A stretch of DNA of 24,856 nt. Origin: Mageeibacillus sp. UBA1193 (GTDB taxonomy: Bacteria; Bacillota; Clostridia; Saccharofermentanales; Saccharofermentanaceae). A program made the position numbers and the translations under genes. The stretch's first letter is position 1; each line of letters opens with the position of its first letter. The stretch lies in the NCBI GenBank assembly GCA_002310155.1, contig DBYF01000025.1:46031-70886 (forward strand), in the 5' to 3' direction. The notes below the pieces were generated by a model. That model had not been told where the DNA came from and made no database searches. It saw nothing but the letters and a program-made list of their open reading frames with translations. Shown piece after piece: positions 16,499 through 23,779 of the stretch.

Positions 16499-18279
16499 AC
16501 GTAGAGGAATTGTACAAGTTTTGGAGTGAAGACCCTTACTTTGATGAAGCGACCAGAGCGGAGCTTCTGGCCATCAAGGATGACAAGAAGGAGATCGAGG
16601 AGAGATTCTATAGAGACCTCGAGTTCGGTACAGCCGGACTTCGCGGCATCCTGGGCGCGGGCATCAACCGCATGAATATGTATATCGTATCGAAGGCTTC
16701 CGCAGGCCTCGGTAAGTTTATCGTAAGCGAAGGTGAAGAGGCGATGAAGCGTGGTGTCGTTATTTCTTACGACTCCCGTCATTTCTCACCGGAGTTTGCT
16801 GAGATCACAGCGAGAACTCTTACATCTATGGGCATCCGCGTATTCCTTTCGGATGAGCTTCGCCCGGTACCGATGCTTTCCTATTCCGTACGCTGGCACA
16901 AGGCTTTCGCCGGTGTCATGATCACCGCGAGCCACAACCCGTCCAAGTACAACGGTTATAAGGTATACGGCGAGGACGGCGGACAGGTACCGCCGGAGGC
17001 TGCATCGAAGATCCTTTCCTTCATCGAGGGCATCGAGGATATCAGAACGATTCATCCGGATACGCTTGATGAGGCAAAGGCTAAGGGACTGCTTACATAC
17101 TGGGGCGAGGAAGTCGACGAAGCATACACAGATATGCTCGATAAACTCGTTATCGACCGTCAGGCGATCATCAACCAGAAGGATATGTCCATCGTTTACA
17201 CACCTCTCCACGGTTCCGGTAATAAGCCGGTACGCCGCATCCTGAAGAAGATCGGCCTGGAGAATGTCCATATCGTAAAAGAGCAGGAACTCCCGGATGG
17301 AAGCTTCCCGACAGTTGAAGTGCCGAACCCTGAGAACCCGGCTGCCCTGACCATGGCGATCGACCTGGCGAAGAAGGTAGACGCGGATCTCGTTATCGGC
17401 ACAGACCCGGACAGCGACCGTATCGGTATCGCCGTTCGTACTACAGTAGATGGAAAAGAGACCTATGTACCGTTCACAGGTAACCAGGTCGGACTCATGA
17501 TCCTCGACTATATCCTGGATTCCAAGAAGAGTGCAGGCGAACTGCCGGAAGGTTCTTTCGCCGTAACAACGATCGTATCCAGTAAGCTTGCCGGCGCGAT
17601 CTGCAAATACTATGGCGTAGAGCTCCAGGAAGTTCTCACAGGCTTCAAGTTCATCGGTGAGCGCATCAAGCTCGACGACGAATTCGGATCCAAGCACTTC
17701 CAGTTCGGCTTCGAAGAGAGCTACGGCTATCTGGCAGGTCTCGACGTACGTGACAAGGACGCGGTCGTCGGCGCGATGCTGATCGCGGGTATGTACGCTC
17801 AGTCCAGAGAGCGCGGACAGTCCCTCGTTGACCGTCTCGAGAACATCTACAAGCGTTTCGGATATGGCTTTGAGGAGACCGTTTCCATTACTCTCGAGGG
17901 TAAGGAAGGTATCGAGAAGATCGCGGGCGCGATGAAGTCCCTGCGTGCGGACCTCCTCTCCTGCAAGAATAAGGCAGAAGCCCAGGCGCTCCTCGGCGGT
18001 GCTCCGGTCGTTGCGGTACGTGACTACCAGGCTTCCAAGCGTTATATCTTCACTGATGACGGCATCACAGAGGAGAAGATCGATCTTCCTGTATCCAATG
18101 TTCTTCTCTACGAGCTCGGCGGCGACAAGGGCCTCGACTGGGCATGTGCACGTCCGTCCGGTACAGAGCCGAAACTGAAGATCTACTTCGGAATCTATGC
18201 CAATACGAAGGACGAATCCAGAGCCCGTCTGGATGATACCAAGGCGAAAGTTTCCGCTGCGGTCAAGGCAAAACTCTGA
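16495..18279 (+). CDS. Alpha-phosphohexomutase, PgcA-type phosphoglucomutase
   Basis: A 594-residue cytoplasmic enzyme of the long phosphoglucomutase/phosphomannomutase type. The active-site serine is Ser146 in TASHNP (144-149). The metal loop is DPDSDR (304-309), the sugar-binding loop GFEESYG (405-411) and the phosphate-binding loop RPSGTEPK (553-560). It interconverts hexose 6-phosphate and hexose 1-phosphate, feeding UDP-glucose synthesis for polyprenyl-sugar and teichoic acid decoration; B. subtilis PgcA has about the same length. ATG 16495 overlaps the third YfhO gene by 4 bp with GGAGGAG at 16481-16487, so it is the last gene of that operon. A strong terminator follows. Phosphomannose or phosphopentose activity cannot be excluded. 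Confidence 0.92.
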   Translation: MNVEELYKFWSEDPYFDEATRAELLAIKDDKKEIEERFYRDLEFGTAGLRGILGAGINRMNMYIVSKASAGLGKFIVSEGEEAMKRGVVISYDSRHFSPEFAEITARTLTSMGIRVFLSDELRPVPMLSYSVRWHKAFAGVMITASHNPSKYNGYKVYGEDGGQVPPEAASKILSFIEGIEDIRTIHPDTLDEAKAKGLLTYWGEEVDEAYTDMLDKLVIDRQAIINQKDMSIVYTPLHGSGNKPVRRILKKIGLENVHIVKEQELPDGSFPTVEVPNPENPAALTMAIDLAKKVDADLVIGTDPDSDRIGIAVRTTVDGKETYVPFTGNQVGLMILDYILDSKKSAGELPEGSFAVTTIVSSKLAGAICKYYGVELQEVLTGFKFIGERIKLDDEFGSKHFQFGFEESYGYLAGLDVRDKDAVVGAMLIAGMYAQSRERGQSLVDRLENIYKRFGYGFEETVSITLEGKEGIEKIAGAMKSLRADLLSCKNKAEAQALLGGAPVVAVRDYQASKRYIFTDDGITEEKIDLPVSNVLLYELGGDKGLDWACARPSGTEPKLKIYFGIYANTKDESRARLDDTKAKVSAAVKAKL

Positions 18280-18309
18280 GAGTAAAAGTAATAATTTGTT
18301 AACAGATTT

Positions 18310-18348
18310 GGGCGCTTCCGATGTGAATGATCGGAGGCGCCCTTCTTT
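18310..18348 (+). terminator. Rho-independent terminator of the yfhO-phosphomutase operon
   Basis: The 13-bp arms gggcgcttccgat (18310-18322) and atcggaggcgccc (18330-18342) pair with a single G-U and a 7-base loop, followed by TTCTTT. It lies 31 bp after the phosphomutase stop. Confidence 0.9.
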
Positions 18349-18484
18349 GCAAATACGTCAAAATCAAGGCGATTTCCAGTTCGTTAATTAGAATTGTGAC
18401 GGAAATGTGGCAAACTTCGCAATTTCTCACAAAAACTTCATATTTCACCACCGAAATCCCCTTTTTTCAAAATAAAAAACCCTG

Positions 18485-18490
18485 TATACT
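18485..18490 (+). promoter_or_regulatory. Candidate -10 element for the 119-aa gene
   Basis: TATACT lies 33 bp before the start codon, inside accctgtatactcggggt, where ACCC and GGGT form short inverted arms. Only T-rich sequence lies in the -35 position (18462-18467). The rest of 18349-18522 is AT-rich with no gene, repeat or RNA that I can recognise. Confidence 0.3.
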
Positions 18491-18522
18491 CGGGGTGATT
18501 TCTTGAAGGAGGAACATGTGAA

Positions 18523-18882
18523 ATGACGGCAAATGAGTGTCTGGTCAAGTTTAACTCGATCAAAGAGTGCCTTTCTGATGTACTGTGGATGTATTTCGAA
18601 ATTCAGTCTGCGGATAACGATCAGATCGTTCTCGTAGGAAAACCCGATGAATTTGCAGATCCGATCTTGAAGATCGTCTTCGTGCAGCCGTTCATGATTT
18701 CATGCCCGATGCGCTTCACATATGAGGGTGGAGACTTCATCGGTCTGGCACCGCAGGAAGAGTTCTATCAGATGAATGAGAGATATCACTTTGGTCAGGG
18801 ATATCACATCTTTAAGATCAAGGTCGAGAATAAGAGATTCTTCATCATCGCGAAGTCGATGCACGTGGCGATCTCTGAATGA
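18523..18882 (+). CDS. Hypothetical 119-residue protein
   Basis: I do not recognise this protein. ATG 18523 has a strong AAGGAGG at 18506-18512, and the gene stands alone between the phosphomutase terminator and a convergent phosphatase gene. The 119 residues contain two Cys (positions 6 and 16) near the N-terminus and another in FMISCPMRF, many aromatic residues, and no signal peptide or membrane helix. Alternating hydrophobic stretches (QIVLVGKPDEF, ILKIVFVQPFMI, HIFKIKVENKRFFIIAKSM) suggest a compact mostly beta protein. Base composition and codon use look like the neighbours. That it is translated is supported by the ribosome binding site and lack of any better frame. Confidence 0.75.
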   Translation: MTANECLVKFNSIKECLSDVLWMYFEIQSADNDQIVLVGKPDEFADPILKIVFVQPFMISCPMRFTYEGGDFIGLAPQEEFYQMNERYHFGQGYHIFKIKVENKRFFIIAKSMHVAISE

Positions 18883-18940
18883 TCAAGATTTGAGCTTCGG
18901 TCGGGAATAGCGGAGCGGAAGAAGAAACGAATAAGAAATG

Positions 18941-19735
18941 TCAAAGAAGATGACGGATTGCGTAAGCGACTCCGTCATCTTTGCAGTTACGGGTAACGAT
19001 CGAGGCCCTTGCCTTGACGTCATCAGTGGCATTTCCCATGGCGATCCCGACAGCGCCGCAGGTGAACATACTGACATCGTTATCATTGTCGCCAAAGCAG
19101 TATGTGTCCGTAAGCGGGACGCCAAGGTGCTCTGCCAGTGCAACGACAGCGTTTCCTTTCGTGGAGCCGCCGGCCATGATGTCGATGACACTTTTCATGG
19201 AGGCGGTCACCTCCAGGTCTTTCTTCCCGGAAAGCACTTGTACCAGGGCATCCGTCGGGGAATACACCAGGACCTTGGTCAGACGGGAAGGCGGAGATGA
19301 CAGATCCTTCTCATCGAGCGGGATCAGGGGCGCGCGGATCTCCTTGCGGACGGAGGAGTTGTAGTTATTGAAGAACGCCATATGGGTGCTGCCCTGACGG
19401 TAAAAGATGCCGTCGATACCATAGGCAACGAAGTCAAACCCTTCGGCGATCAGCGTCCGGATAAGTTCGCTTGACGATCTCTTCGAAAAGCACTTCTCGT
19501 AGATCGCGGTGTTCTTCTCATAGTCGTAGACCTGGGCGCCGTTACTGGTGATCACGGGAACGGAGATGCCCATCTCCTCGACGAATTTCCTGACGACGTG
19601 AAAAGACCGTCCGGTGGCGATCGTGAACCCGGTCGACGAAGGAAGCTCGCGGATAGTCTCCATCGTGTAAGGGGAGATCTCTCCGCCGGCAGGAAGAAGC
19701 GTATTGTCAATGTCGCAGATGATCAGTCGTTTCAC
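18941..19735 (-). CDS. Cof-type HAD-IIB family phosphatase
   Basis: A 264-residue HAD hydrolase with the C2-type cap of the Cof subfamily. Motif I is CDIDNTL (nucleophile Asp8, acid/base Asp10), motif II region IATGRS (39-44), motif III Lys193 in STKGNAV, and motif IV GDNDND (215-220). Members dephosphorylate sugar phosphates, flavin mononucleotide or pyridoxal phosphate; the substrate here is unknown. The start is GTG at 19735: an AGGAGG lies upstream and the protein then begins MKRLIICDID as in the family. The reading frame continues 20 codons further to an ATG at 19795, but that leader is Leu-rich, has no ribosome site, and overlaps the promoter candidate. The gene converges on the 119-aa gene and diverges from the VanW gene. 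Confidence 0.9.
   Translation of the reverse strand: MKRLIICDIDNTLLPAGGEISPYTMETIRELPSSTGFTIATGRSFHVVRKFVEEMGISVPVITSNGAQVYDYEKNTAIYEKCFSKRSSSELIRTLIAEGFDFVAYGIDGIFYRQGSTHMAFFNNYNSSVRKEIRAPLIPLDEKDLSSPPSRLTKVLVYSPTDALVQVLSGKKDLEVTASMKSVIDIMAGGSTKGNAVVALAEHLGVPLTDTYCFGDNDNDVSMFTCGAVGIAMGNATDDVKARASIVTRNCKDDGVAYAIRHLL
18947..18981 (-). terminator. Terminator hairpin inside the last codons of the HAD gene
   Basis: The arms aagatgacgga (18947-18957) and tccgtcatctt (18971-18981) pair perfectly over 11 bp, and the interior adds ttgc/gcga with a gtaa loop and one bulge. Read on the minus strand the hairpin is followed by CTTTGACATTTCTT. It encodes most of the final residues of the phosphatase before its stop at 18943-18941. 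Confidence 0.65.
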
Positions 19736-19785
19736 CTGAAAAAGGACCTCCTGAGAGTGCTTTTGAAGCGGTAAATTCAGTAGTA

Positions 19786-19814
19786 ATAGTAACATTATTT
19801 CTTTGATTTTTGAA
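19786..19814 (-). promoter_or_regulatory. Candidate promoter for the HAD phosphatase gene
   Basis: On the minus strand, TTCAAA (19814 to 19809) and TACTAT (19791 to 19786) are spaced by 17 bp, and TGT directly before the -10 gives an extended -10. It lies about 50 bp upstream of the GTG start at 19735 and supports that start over ATG 19795. Confidence 0.5.
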
Positions 19815-19897
19815 TTTCGGGAAAAACATCAAAGGAAAACCGCCAGATATTACAAAAAAATATCGGAAAAAGTGAGTAATTTGTAAGGTATAAAACC

Positions 19898-19937
19898 ACG
19901 GTTTTCTCTTGAAAGAGAAGCCGTCCTATAGTAATCT
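19898..19937 (+). promoter_or_regulatory. Palindrome and candidate promoter upstream of VanW gene 1
   Basis: TTGAAA (19909-19914) and TAATCT (19932-19937) are 17 bp apart. The -35 lies in an imperfect hairpin, acgg...ttctct with agagaa...ccgt (19898-19924). A further TATAAA is at 19889-19894 without a good -35. Either could be the real promoter. The rest of 19815-19897 is AT-rich without recognised features. Confidence 0.3.
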
Positions 19938-19981
19938 TTTACATGGTGAAGTAGTAAAATTTTTGGAAGAGGCGTCAGTCG

Positions 19982-21676
19982 ATGAAAAAGAATGCAGCAA
20001 GAAGAAGACAGAAGAGAAGAGCAAAAATCGCTGTAGGCGCAGTCGCAGGTGTTCTGGCAGTTGGAGCACTTGGTACCGTCCTGTATTTTACGGTACTTAA
20101 GGGCGTCATTGCAGGAAAGAATAACAAAATCGTTGTCACCGATATCAACGGAAGCGAAGTTTCCTACGAGCCGGAAGAACTTCAGCAGCAGCTGGATGTC
20201 CCGACTTTCTACGAAGGTGTCACGATCAACGGCGTAAGTGTCGCCGGTAAGACAAAAGAAGAAGTTAAGGCACAGTTCGCGTCAGAAATCAATAAGCCGG
20301 CCGCTGAAGTCGTAGACGTCAAGTTCCAGGTCGGCAACGATCTCATCCCGATGGGCACAGAGGGCATGACCATCTCCAGCGACATCGAGGATATTATTGA
20401 GCAGGCATACGGCTATGGACGTACCAGCACTCTGCCGGGTGATGAAGGTCTCAAGGACCGTTACAACACGATCAACAGGCTGAAGACATCCCCGATGGAC
20501 TTTGTTTCCACATATACTCTGGATACTTCCGCGGTAGATTCTCTTACACATCAGGCTCTCGATTCGCTCGAGAAGGAAGTTGTCGAGGCACATGCCACAG
20601 GGTTCGACCTCGAGACTCTGACCTTCGTGATCGAAGATTCCCAGCAGGGCTTCAAGGTCGATGTAAACAAGGCGATCGCTGATGTTAAGGAGAAACTGAA
20701 CAGCGCCGAGTACGAGTGCGTGATCCCGGTTTCGTCGGAAGTAATTGAGCCCGAGACATCCGGTGACTTCTTAAGAGAATACCTCTGCCTGGTTTCCAAG
20801 ACATCTTCCGAGACCAGCGGTAACGAGAACAGAAACACCAATATCCGCCTCGTCTGCGAGAAGATCGACGGATATGTTCTCCAGCCGGGTGAGACCTTCG
20901 ATTTTAACGAGTGGGTCGGCCAGAGAACAGAGGATAAGGGCTACAAGATGGCTCACGGTATCTTCAATGGTGACATGAGAGACGAGCTCGGCGGCGGTAT
21001 CTGCCAGGCAAACACCATGATCTACCAGAGTGTTACCAAGGCAGACCTTCAGGTCGATGAGAGAAAGAATCACACGATCCCGAGTACTTATGTAGACAAG
21101 GGAACAGACGCGACCGTTACATGGGAGAGCCCGAACTTCCGTTTCACAAACAATACGGATTATCCGGTCGCACTCCATACTTATTACAAGGACCGTGTCG
21201 TAACATGTGAAGTCTATGGACGTCCGCTCGAGGATGGCCAGACGATCAAGCTCGTAGGTGAGAAGGTCCGTGAGATCACTCCTACAACAGTATACGTTGC
21301 AGATTCTTCCAAGCCGATCGGATACAAGGAGACCACACAGGGCTCCCGTGTCGGATATGACTACAAGTCTTACAAGGTCTGGTATGACAAGGATGGCAAC
21401 GAGATCAAGAGAGATGAATACTTCCCGAGCCACTACCCGGTAAGAAATGCGGAGATCCGCATCGGTACGCTCGGCGCTGACGGAAAAGTATACAGTATGG
21501 ATTCGAAGACAGGTAAGGTAGATGCTCCGCCGGAAGCGATCAACCCGACGACACCTTCGGATACACCGCCGGCAGACACAACTCCGGGCGAAACACCTGC
21601 GGATACCGCACCTGCAGATACAACACCTGCGGACACAACACCTGCGGACACGACACCTGCCGAAAACGGCGGCTGA
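19982..21676 (+). CDS. Membrane-anchored VanW/G5-like cell-wall protein
   Basis: A 564-residue surface protein. A very basic start (KKNAARRRQKRRAK) and one hydrophobic helix (about 16-38) make an N-in, C-out membrane anchor. Residues about 50-255 resemble peptidoglycan-binding PG_binding_4 modules. The VanW domain covers about 270-412, with NRNTNI (283-288), LQPGETFDFN (300-309) and GGGICQ (337-342). Residues about 425-497 resemble a G5 domain (YKSYKVWYDKDG, YFPSHYPVRNAEI). The tail 522-560 is Thr/Pro/Ala/Asp-rich, a likely wall-spanning spacer. No LPxTG motif follows. The biochemical role of VanW is not established; it does not by itself mean vancomycin resistance. ATG 19982 has GGAAGAGG at 19965-19972. 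A paralogue starts at 23780. Confidence 0.88.
   Translation: MKKNAARRRQKRRAKIAVGAVAGVLAVGALGTVLYFTVLKGVIAGKNNKIVVTDINGSEVSYEPEELQQQLDVPTFYEGVTINGVSVAGKTKEEVKAQFASEINKPAAEVVDVKFQVGNDLIPMGTEGMTISSDIEDIIEQAYGYGRTSTLPGDEGLKDRYNTINRLKTSPMDFVSTYTLDTSAVDSLTHQALDSLEKEVVEAHATGFDLETLTFVIEDSQQGFKVDVNKAIADVKEKLNSAEYECVIPVSSEVIEPETSGDFLREYLCLVSKTSSETSGNENRNTNIRLVCEKIDGYVLQPGETFDFNEWVGQRTEDKGYKMAHGIFNGDMRDELGGGICQANTMIYQSVTKADLQVDERKNHTIPSTYVDKGTDATVTWESPNFRFTNNTDYPVALHTYYKDRVVTCEVYGRPLEDGQTIKLVGEKVREITPTTVYVADSSKPIGYKETTQGSRVGYDYKSYKVWYDKDGNEIKRDEYFPSHYPVRNAEIRIGTLGADGKVYSMDSKTGKVDAPPEAINPTTPSDTPPADTTPGETPADTAPADTTPADTTPADTTPAENGG
21593..21667 (+). repeat. 15-bp tandem repeat encoding the TPADT tail
   Basis: Five contiguous 15-bp units based on acacctgcggacaca run from 21593 to 21667, the middle ones nearly identical and the outer ones diverged. 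They encode the repeating Thr-Pro-Ala-Asp-Thr at the end of the VanW protein. Such repeats tend to change copy number, so tail length may vary between strains. Confidence 0.8.
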
Positions 21677-21730
21677 TCCCGGCAGAAGGGGTTGCTGCCC
21701 GGCGCGGAAGCGCTTTAGCACAGATAATTC

Positions 21731-21766
21731 AGGGCACAAGTCTTCACTTGAGATTGTGCCCTTTTT
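21731..21766 (+). terminator. Rho-independent terminator just upstream of gpmI
   Basis: The 9-bp arms agggcacaa (21731-21739) and ttgtgccct (21754-21762) are followed by five T. It ends 21 bp before the gpmI start, with the ribosome binding site directly after it. Upstream are two more short hairpins: ccggcag/ctgcccgg (about 21680-21702, one bulge) and gcgc/gcgc with a ggaa loop (about 21702-21713). I see no good promoter between the hairpins and gpmI. Confidence 0.8.
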
Positions 21767-21787
21767 ATGGAAAAGGAGAGAAAGCAT

Positions 21788-23416
21788 ATGAGTACATCTT
21801 ACAAAGGCCCGATCGTTCTTATCATTATGGACGGTGTAGGCATCAAAGCAATCGAGACAGGTAACGCCGTAACCGGCGCTAAGAAGCCGATCCTGGACAA
21901 CTGCATGAAGAACTATCCGATGCAGAAGCTCAAGGCACACGGTACAGCAGTAGGTCTTCCGTCTGACGGAGACATGGGTAACTCCGAAGTTGGCCACAAC
22001 GCTATCGGCGCAGGTCAGGTATACAGCCAGGGTGCTAAACTCGTTTCCGAGTCTCTGGCAAGCAAGTCTATGTATCAGAGCGAAGTATGGCAGTCCCTTG
22101 TAGCAGATGCAAAGAAGGGCGGCACGTTGCACTTCATCGGTCTTCTCTCCGACGGTAACGTACACTCCCACATCGATCACCTCCTCGCTATGCTCGATGA
22201 GGCTAAGGAAGAGGGTGTAGCAAAGGTACGCATCCACATTCTTCTCGATGGTCGTGATGTTGGTGAGACTTCTGCTCTGCAGTATGTTGATCAGCTCGAA
22301 GCAAAGCTTGCTGAACTTTCCGATGATTCCCACGACTACAGAATCGCTTCCGGCGGTGGACGTATGGTCATCACCATGGACCGTTACGGCGCAAACTGGG
22401 GCATGGTAGAAGCAGGCTGGAAGACACACGTACTTGGCGAAGGCAGACAGTTTGCTACAGCTAAGGAAGCAATCGAGACATTCCGTTCCGAGATCCCGAA
22501 CGTTATCGACCAGGATCTCCCGGCTTTCGTTATCGCTGAGAACGGCGCTCCGGTCGGTACGATCGAAGACGGCGACAGCGTGATCCTTTACAACTTCCGT
22601 GGTGACCGTGCTCAGGAGCTGACAGTAGCATTTGAGAGCGGCGCTGACTTTGACAAGTTCGACCGTGTTCGTGTTCCGAACGTTAACTATGCCGGTATGC
22701 TCGAGTACGACGGCGACCTTCACATCCCGAAGAAGTTCCTCGTTTCTCCGCCGGTCATCAGAAACACACTCGGCGAGCTCCTCGCAAACAAGGGCATCGC
22801 TCAGCTGGCAATTTCCGAGACACAGAAGTACGGTCACGTTACATACTTCTTCAACGGTAACAGATCTTCTAAGTTCAATGACGACCTCGAAGAGTACATC
22901 GAGATCCCGTCTGATATCGTTCCTTTCGAGCAGCGTCCGTGGATGAAGTCCGCTGAGATCACAGACGAACTCGTTAAGCTCATCTCCGAGAACAAGTACC
23001 CGTTCATGAGAGTTAACTTCCCGAACGGCGACATGGTCGGTCACACAGGCGTATTCGAGTCTGCTGTCATCGGTGTTGAGTCCGTTGATATCGCTCTGAA
23101 GAGAATCCTGCCGGCAATCGATGCAGTAGGTGGTATGGCGATCATCACAGCTGACCACGGTAATGCCGAGGAAATGTACGAGCTGGCTAAGGACGGTTCC
23201 CCGAAGGCAGACAAGGACGGCCGTATCAAGGCAAAGACATCTCACACACTGAATCCGGTTCCGTGTATCTTCTACGACAACACAGAGAACAAGGACAAGT
23301 ACGAAGTTGTTGATTCCGATTCTTATGGTCTTGCAAACATCGCAGCTACTATCGCGGATCTCCTCGGTGTAGAGAAGCCGGATTGCTGGGAGTCTTCCAT
23401 GATCAAGATGAAGTAA
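21788..23416 (+). CDS. gpmI: 2,3-bisphosphoglycerate-independent phosphoglycerate mutase
   Basis: A 542-residue cytoplasmic enzyme that interconverts 3- and 2-phosphoglycerate in glycolysis using two metal ions. Asp15 in IIMDGVG and the nucleophile Ser66 in GDMGNSEVGHNAIGAG mark the phosphatase domain; LLDGRDVGETSA, RGDRAQE, and the metal-binding ADHGNAEEM near the C-terminus complete the site. It is a little longer than the usual 510-515 residues. ATG 21788 was chosen because AAAAGGAGAG lies at 21771-21780 and the product begins near the catalytic Asp; an in-frame ATG at 21767 overlaps the terminator T tract and has no site. Codon use is of the highly expressed type. It sits between two VanW paralogues with no functional link that I know of. 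Confidence 0.96.
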   Translation: MSTSYKGPIVLIIMDGVGIKAIETGNAVTGAKKPILDNCMKNYPMQKLKAHGTAVGLPSDGDMGNSEVGHNAIGAGQVYSQGAKLVSESLASKSMYQSEVWQSLVADAKKGGTLHFIGLLSDGNVHSHIDHLLAMLDEAKEEGVAKVRIHILLDGRDVGETSALQYVDQLEAKLAELSDDSHDYRIASGGGRMVITMDRYGANWGMVEAGWKTHVLGEGRQFATAKEAIETFRSEIPNVIDQDLPAFVIAENGAPVGTIEDGDSVILYNFRGDRAQELTVAFESGADFDKFDRVRVPNVNYAGMLEYDGDLHIPKKFLVSPPVIRNTLGELLANKGIAQLAISETQKYGHVTYFFNGNRSSKFNDDLEEYIEIPSDIVPFEQRPWMKSAEITDELVKLISENKYPFMRVNFPNGDMVGHTGVFESAVIGVESVDIALKRILPAIDAVGGMAIITADHGNAEEMYELAKDGSPKADKDGRIKAKTSHTLNPVPCIFYDNTENKDKYEVVDSDSYGLANIAATIADLLGVEKPDCWESSMIKMK

Positions 23417-23447
23417 TTCATCACCAATTCGCTAAACAGAAAATAGT

Positions 23448-23510
23448 GCCGCTACGGTTCAGACAGTTTGCTTACGCAAAACTCACCGTAGCGGCTCTTT
23501 TTCTGTTTTT
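23448..23510 (+). terminator. Strong terminator after gpmI, partly bidirectional
   Basis: The 11-bp arms gccgctacggt (23448-23458) and accgtagcggc (23485-23495) enclose an inner stem agtttgc/gcaaaact with a ttac loop. It is followed by tctttttctgttttt and preceded by aaacagaaaa, so it could act in both directions. It lies 31 bp after the gpmI stop. Confidence 0.9.
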
Positions 23511-23570
23511 CGCCTGGCGTCTCATCTCGTGAAACTCGCCGGTGAGGCATTTTCTATTCTTCTATTTATT

Positions 23571-23619
23571 CCTACGGTTTCATCACAGGAGGGTGCCGTA
23601 GCGGCTCTTTTTCTGTTTT
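23571..23619 (+). terminator. Degenerate second copy of the gpmI terminator
   Basis: The 24 bases at 23596-23619 (ccgtagcggctc then the T-rich tail) repeat 23486-23509 exactly, and ctacggtt at 23572 echoes the 5' arm. Only 6 bp of stem remain (ctacgg with ccgtag), so termination may be weak. Confidence 0.6.
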
Positions 23620-23696
23620 CGGTCTGGTGGTTCGTTCTGTTGTCAAAGGTTATAAAATTTCGTGAAAAAGAATTAGTTTTATTTTCAAAATACATA

Positions 23697-23725
23697 TTGA
23701 ATGACGCGTCCTAACATCGTATTAT
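23697..23725 (+). promoter_or_regulatory. Candidate sigma-A promoter for VanW gene 2
   Basis: TTGAAT (23697-23702) and TATTAT (23720-23725) are 17 bp apart. The predicted leader is about 48 bases. The rest of the 363-bp gap 23417-23779 holds the two terminators above and AT-rich sequence with no gene. Confidence 0.5.
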
Positions 23726-23779
23726 TCTTAACTGAAAGAAGAAGGAAAAAAGAAGGTCCGGGGAGAGGCTGAAAAGGGA

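Noticed and set aside
19736..19795. N-terminal Leu-rich extension of the HAD phosphatase, as a possible signal peptide
   Set aside because: Only 20 residues, no ribosome site, overlaps the promoter candidate; GTG 19735 has AGGAGG and yields the usual start.
19909..20100. A 63-residue frame (TTG start) before and into the VanW gene, as a leader peptide
   Set aside because: No ribosome site, rare start, and most of it overlaps the VanW gene in another frame.
21677..21766. A known riboswitch upstream of gpmI
   Set aside because: The hairpins do not match the core of any riboswitch class I can recall; kept only as an unexplained structured leader.
20771..23245. An 824-residue open frame on the minus strand
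   Set aside because: It is antisense to both the VanW gene and gpmI, crosses their terminator, is Cys/Arg/Val-rich without recognisable domains, and arises from the codon bias of the real genes.
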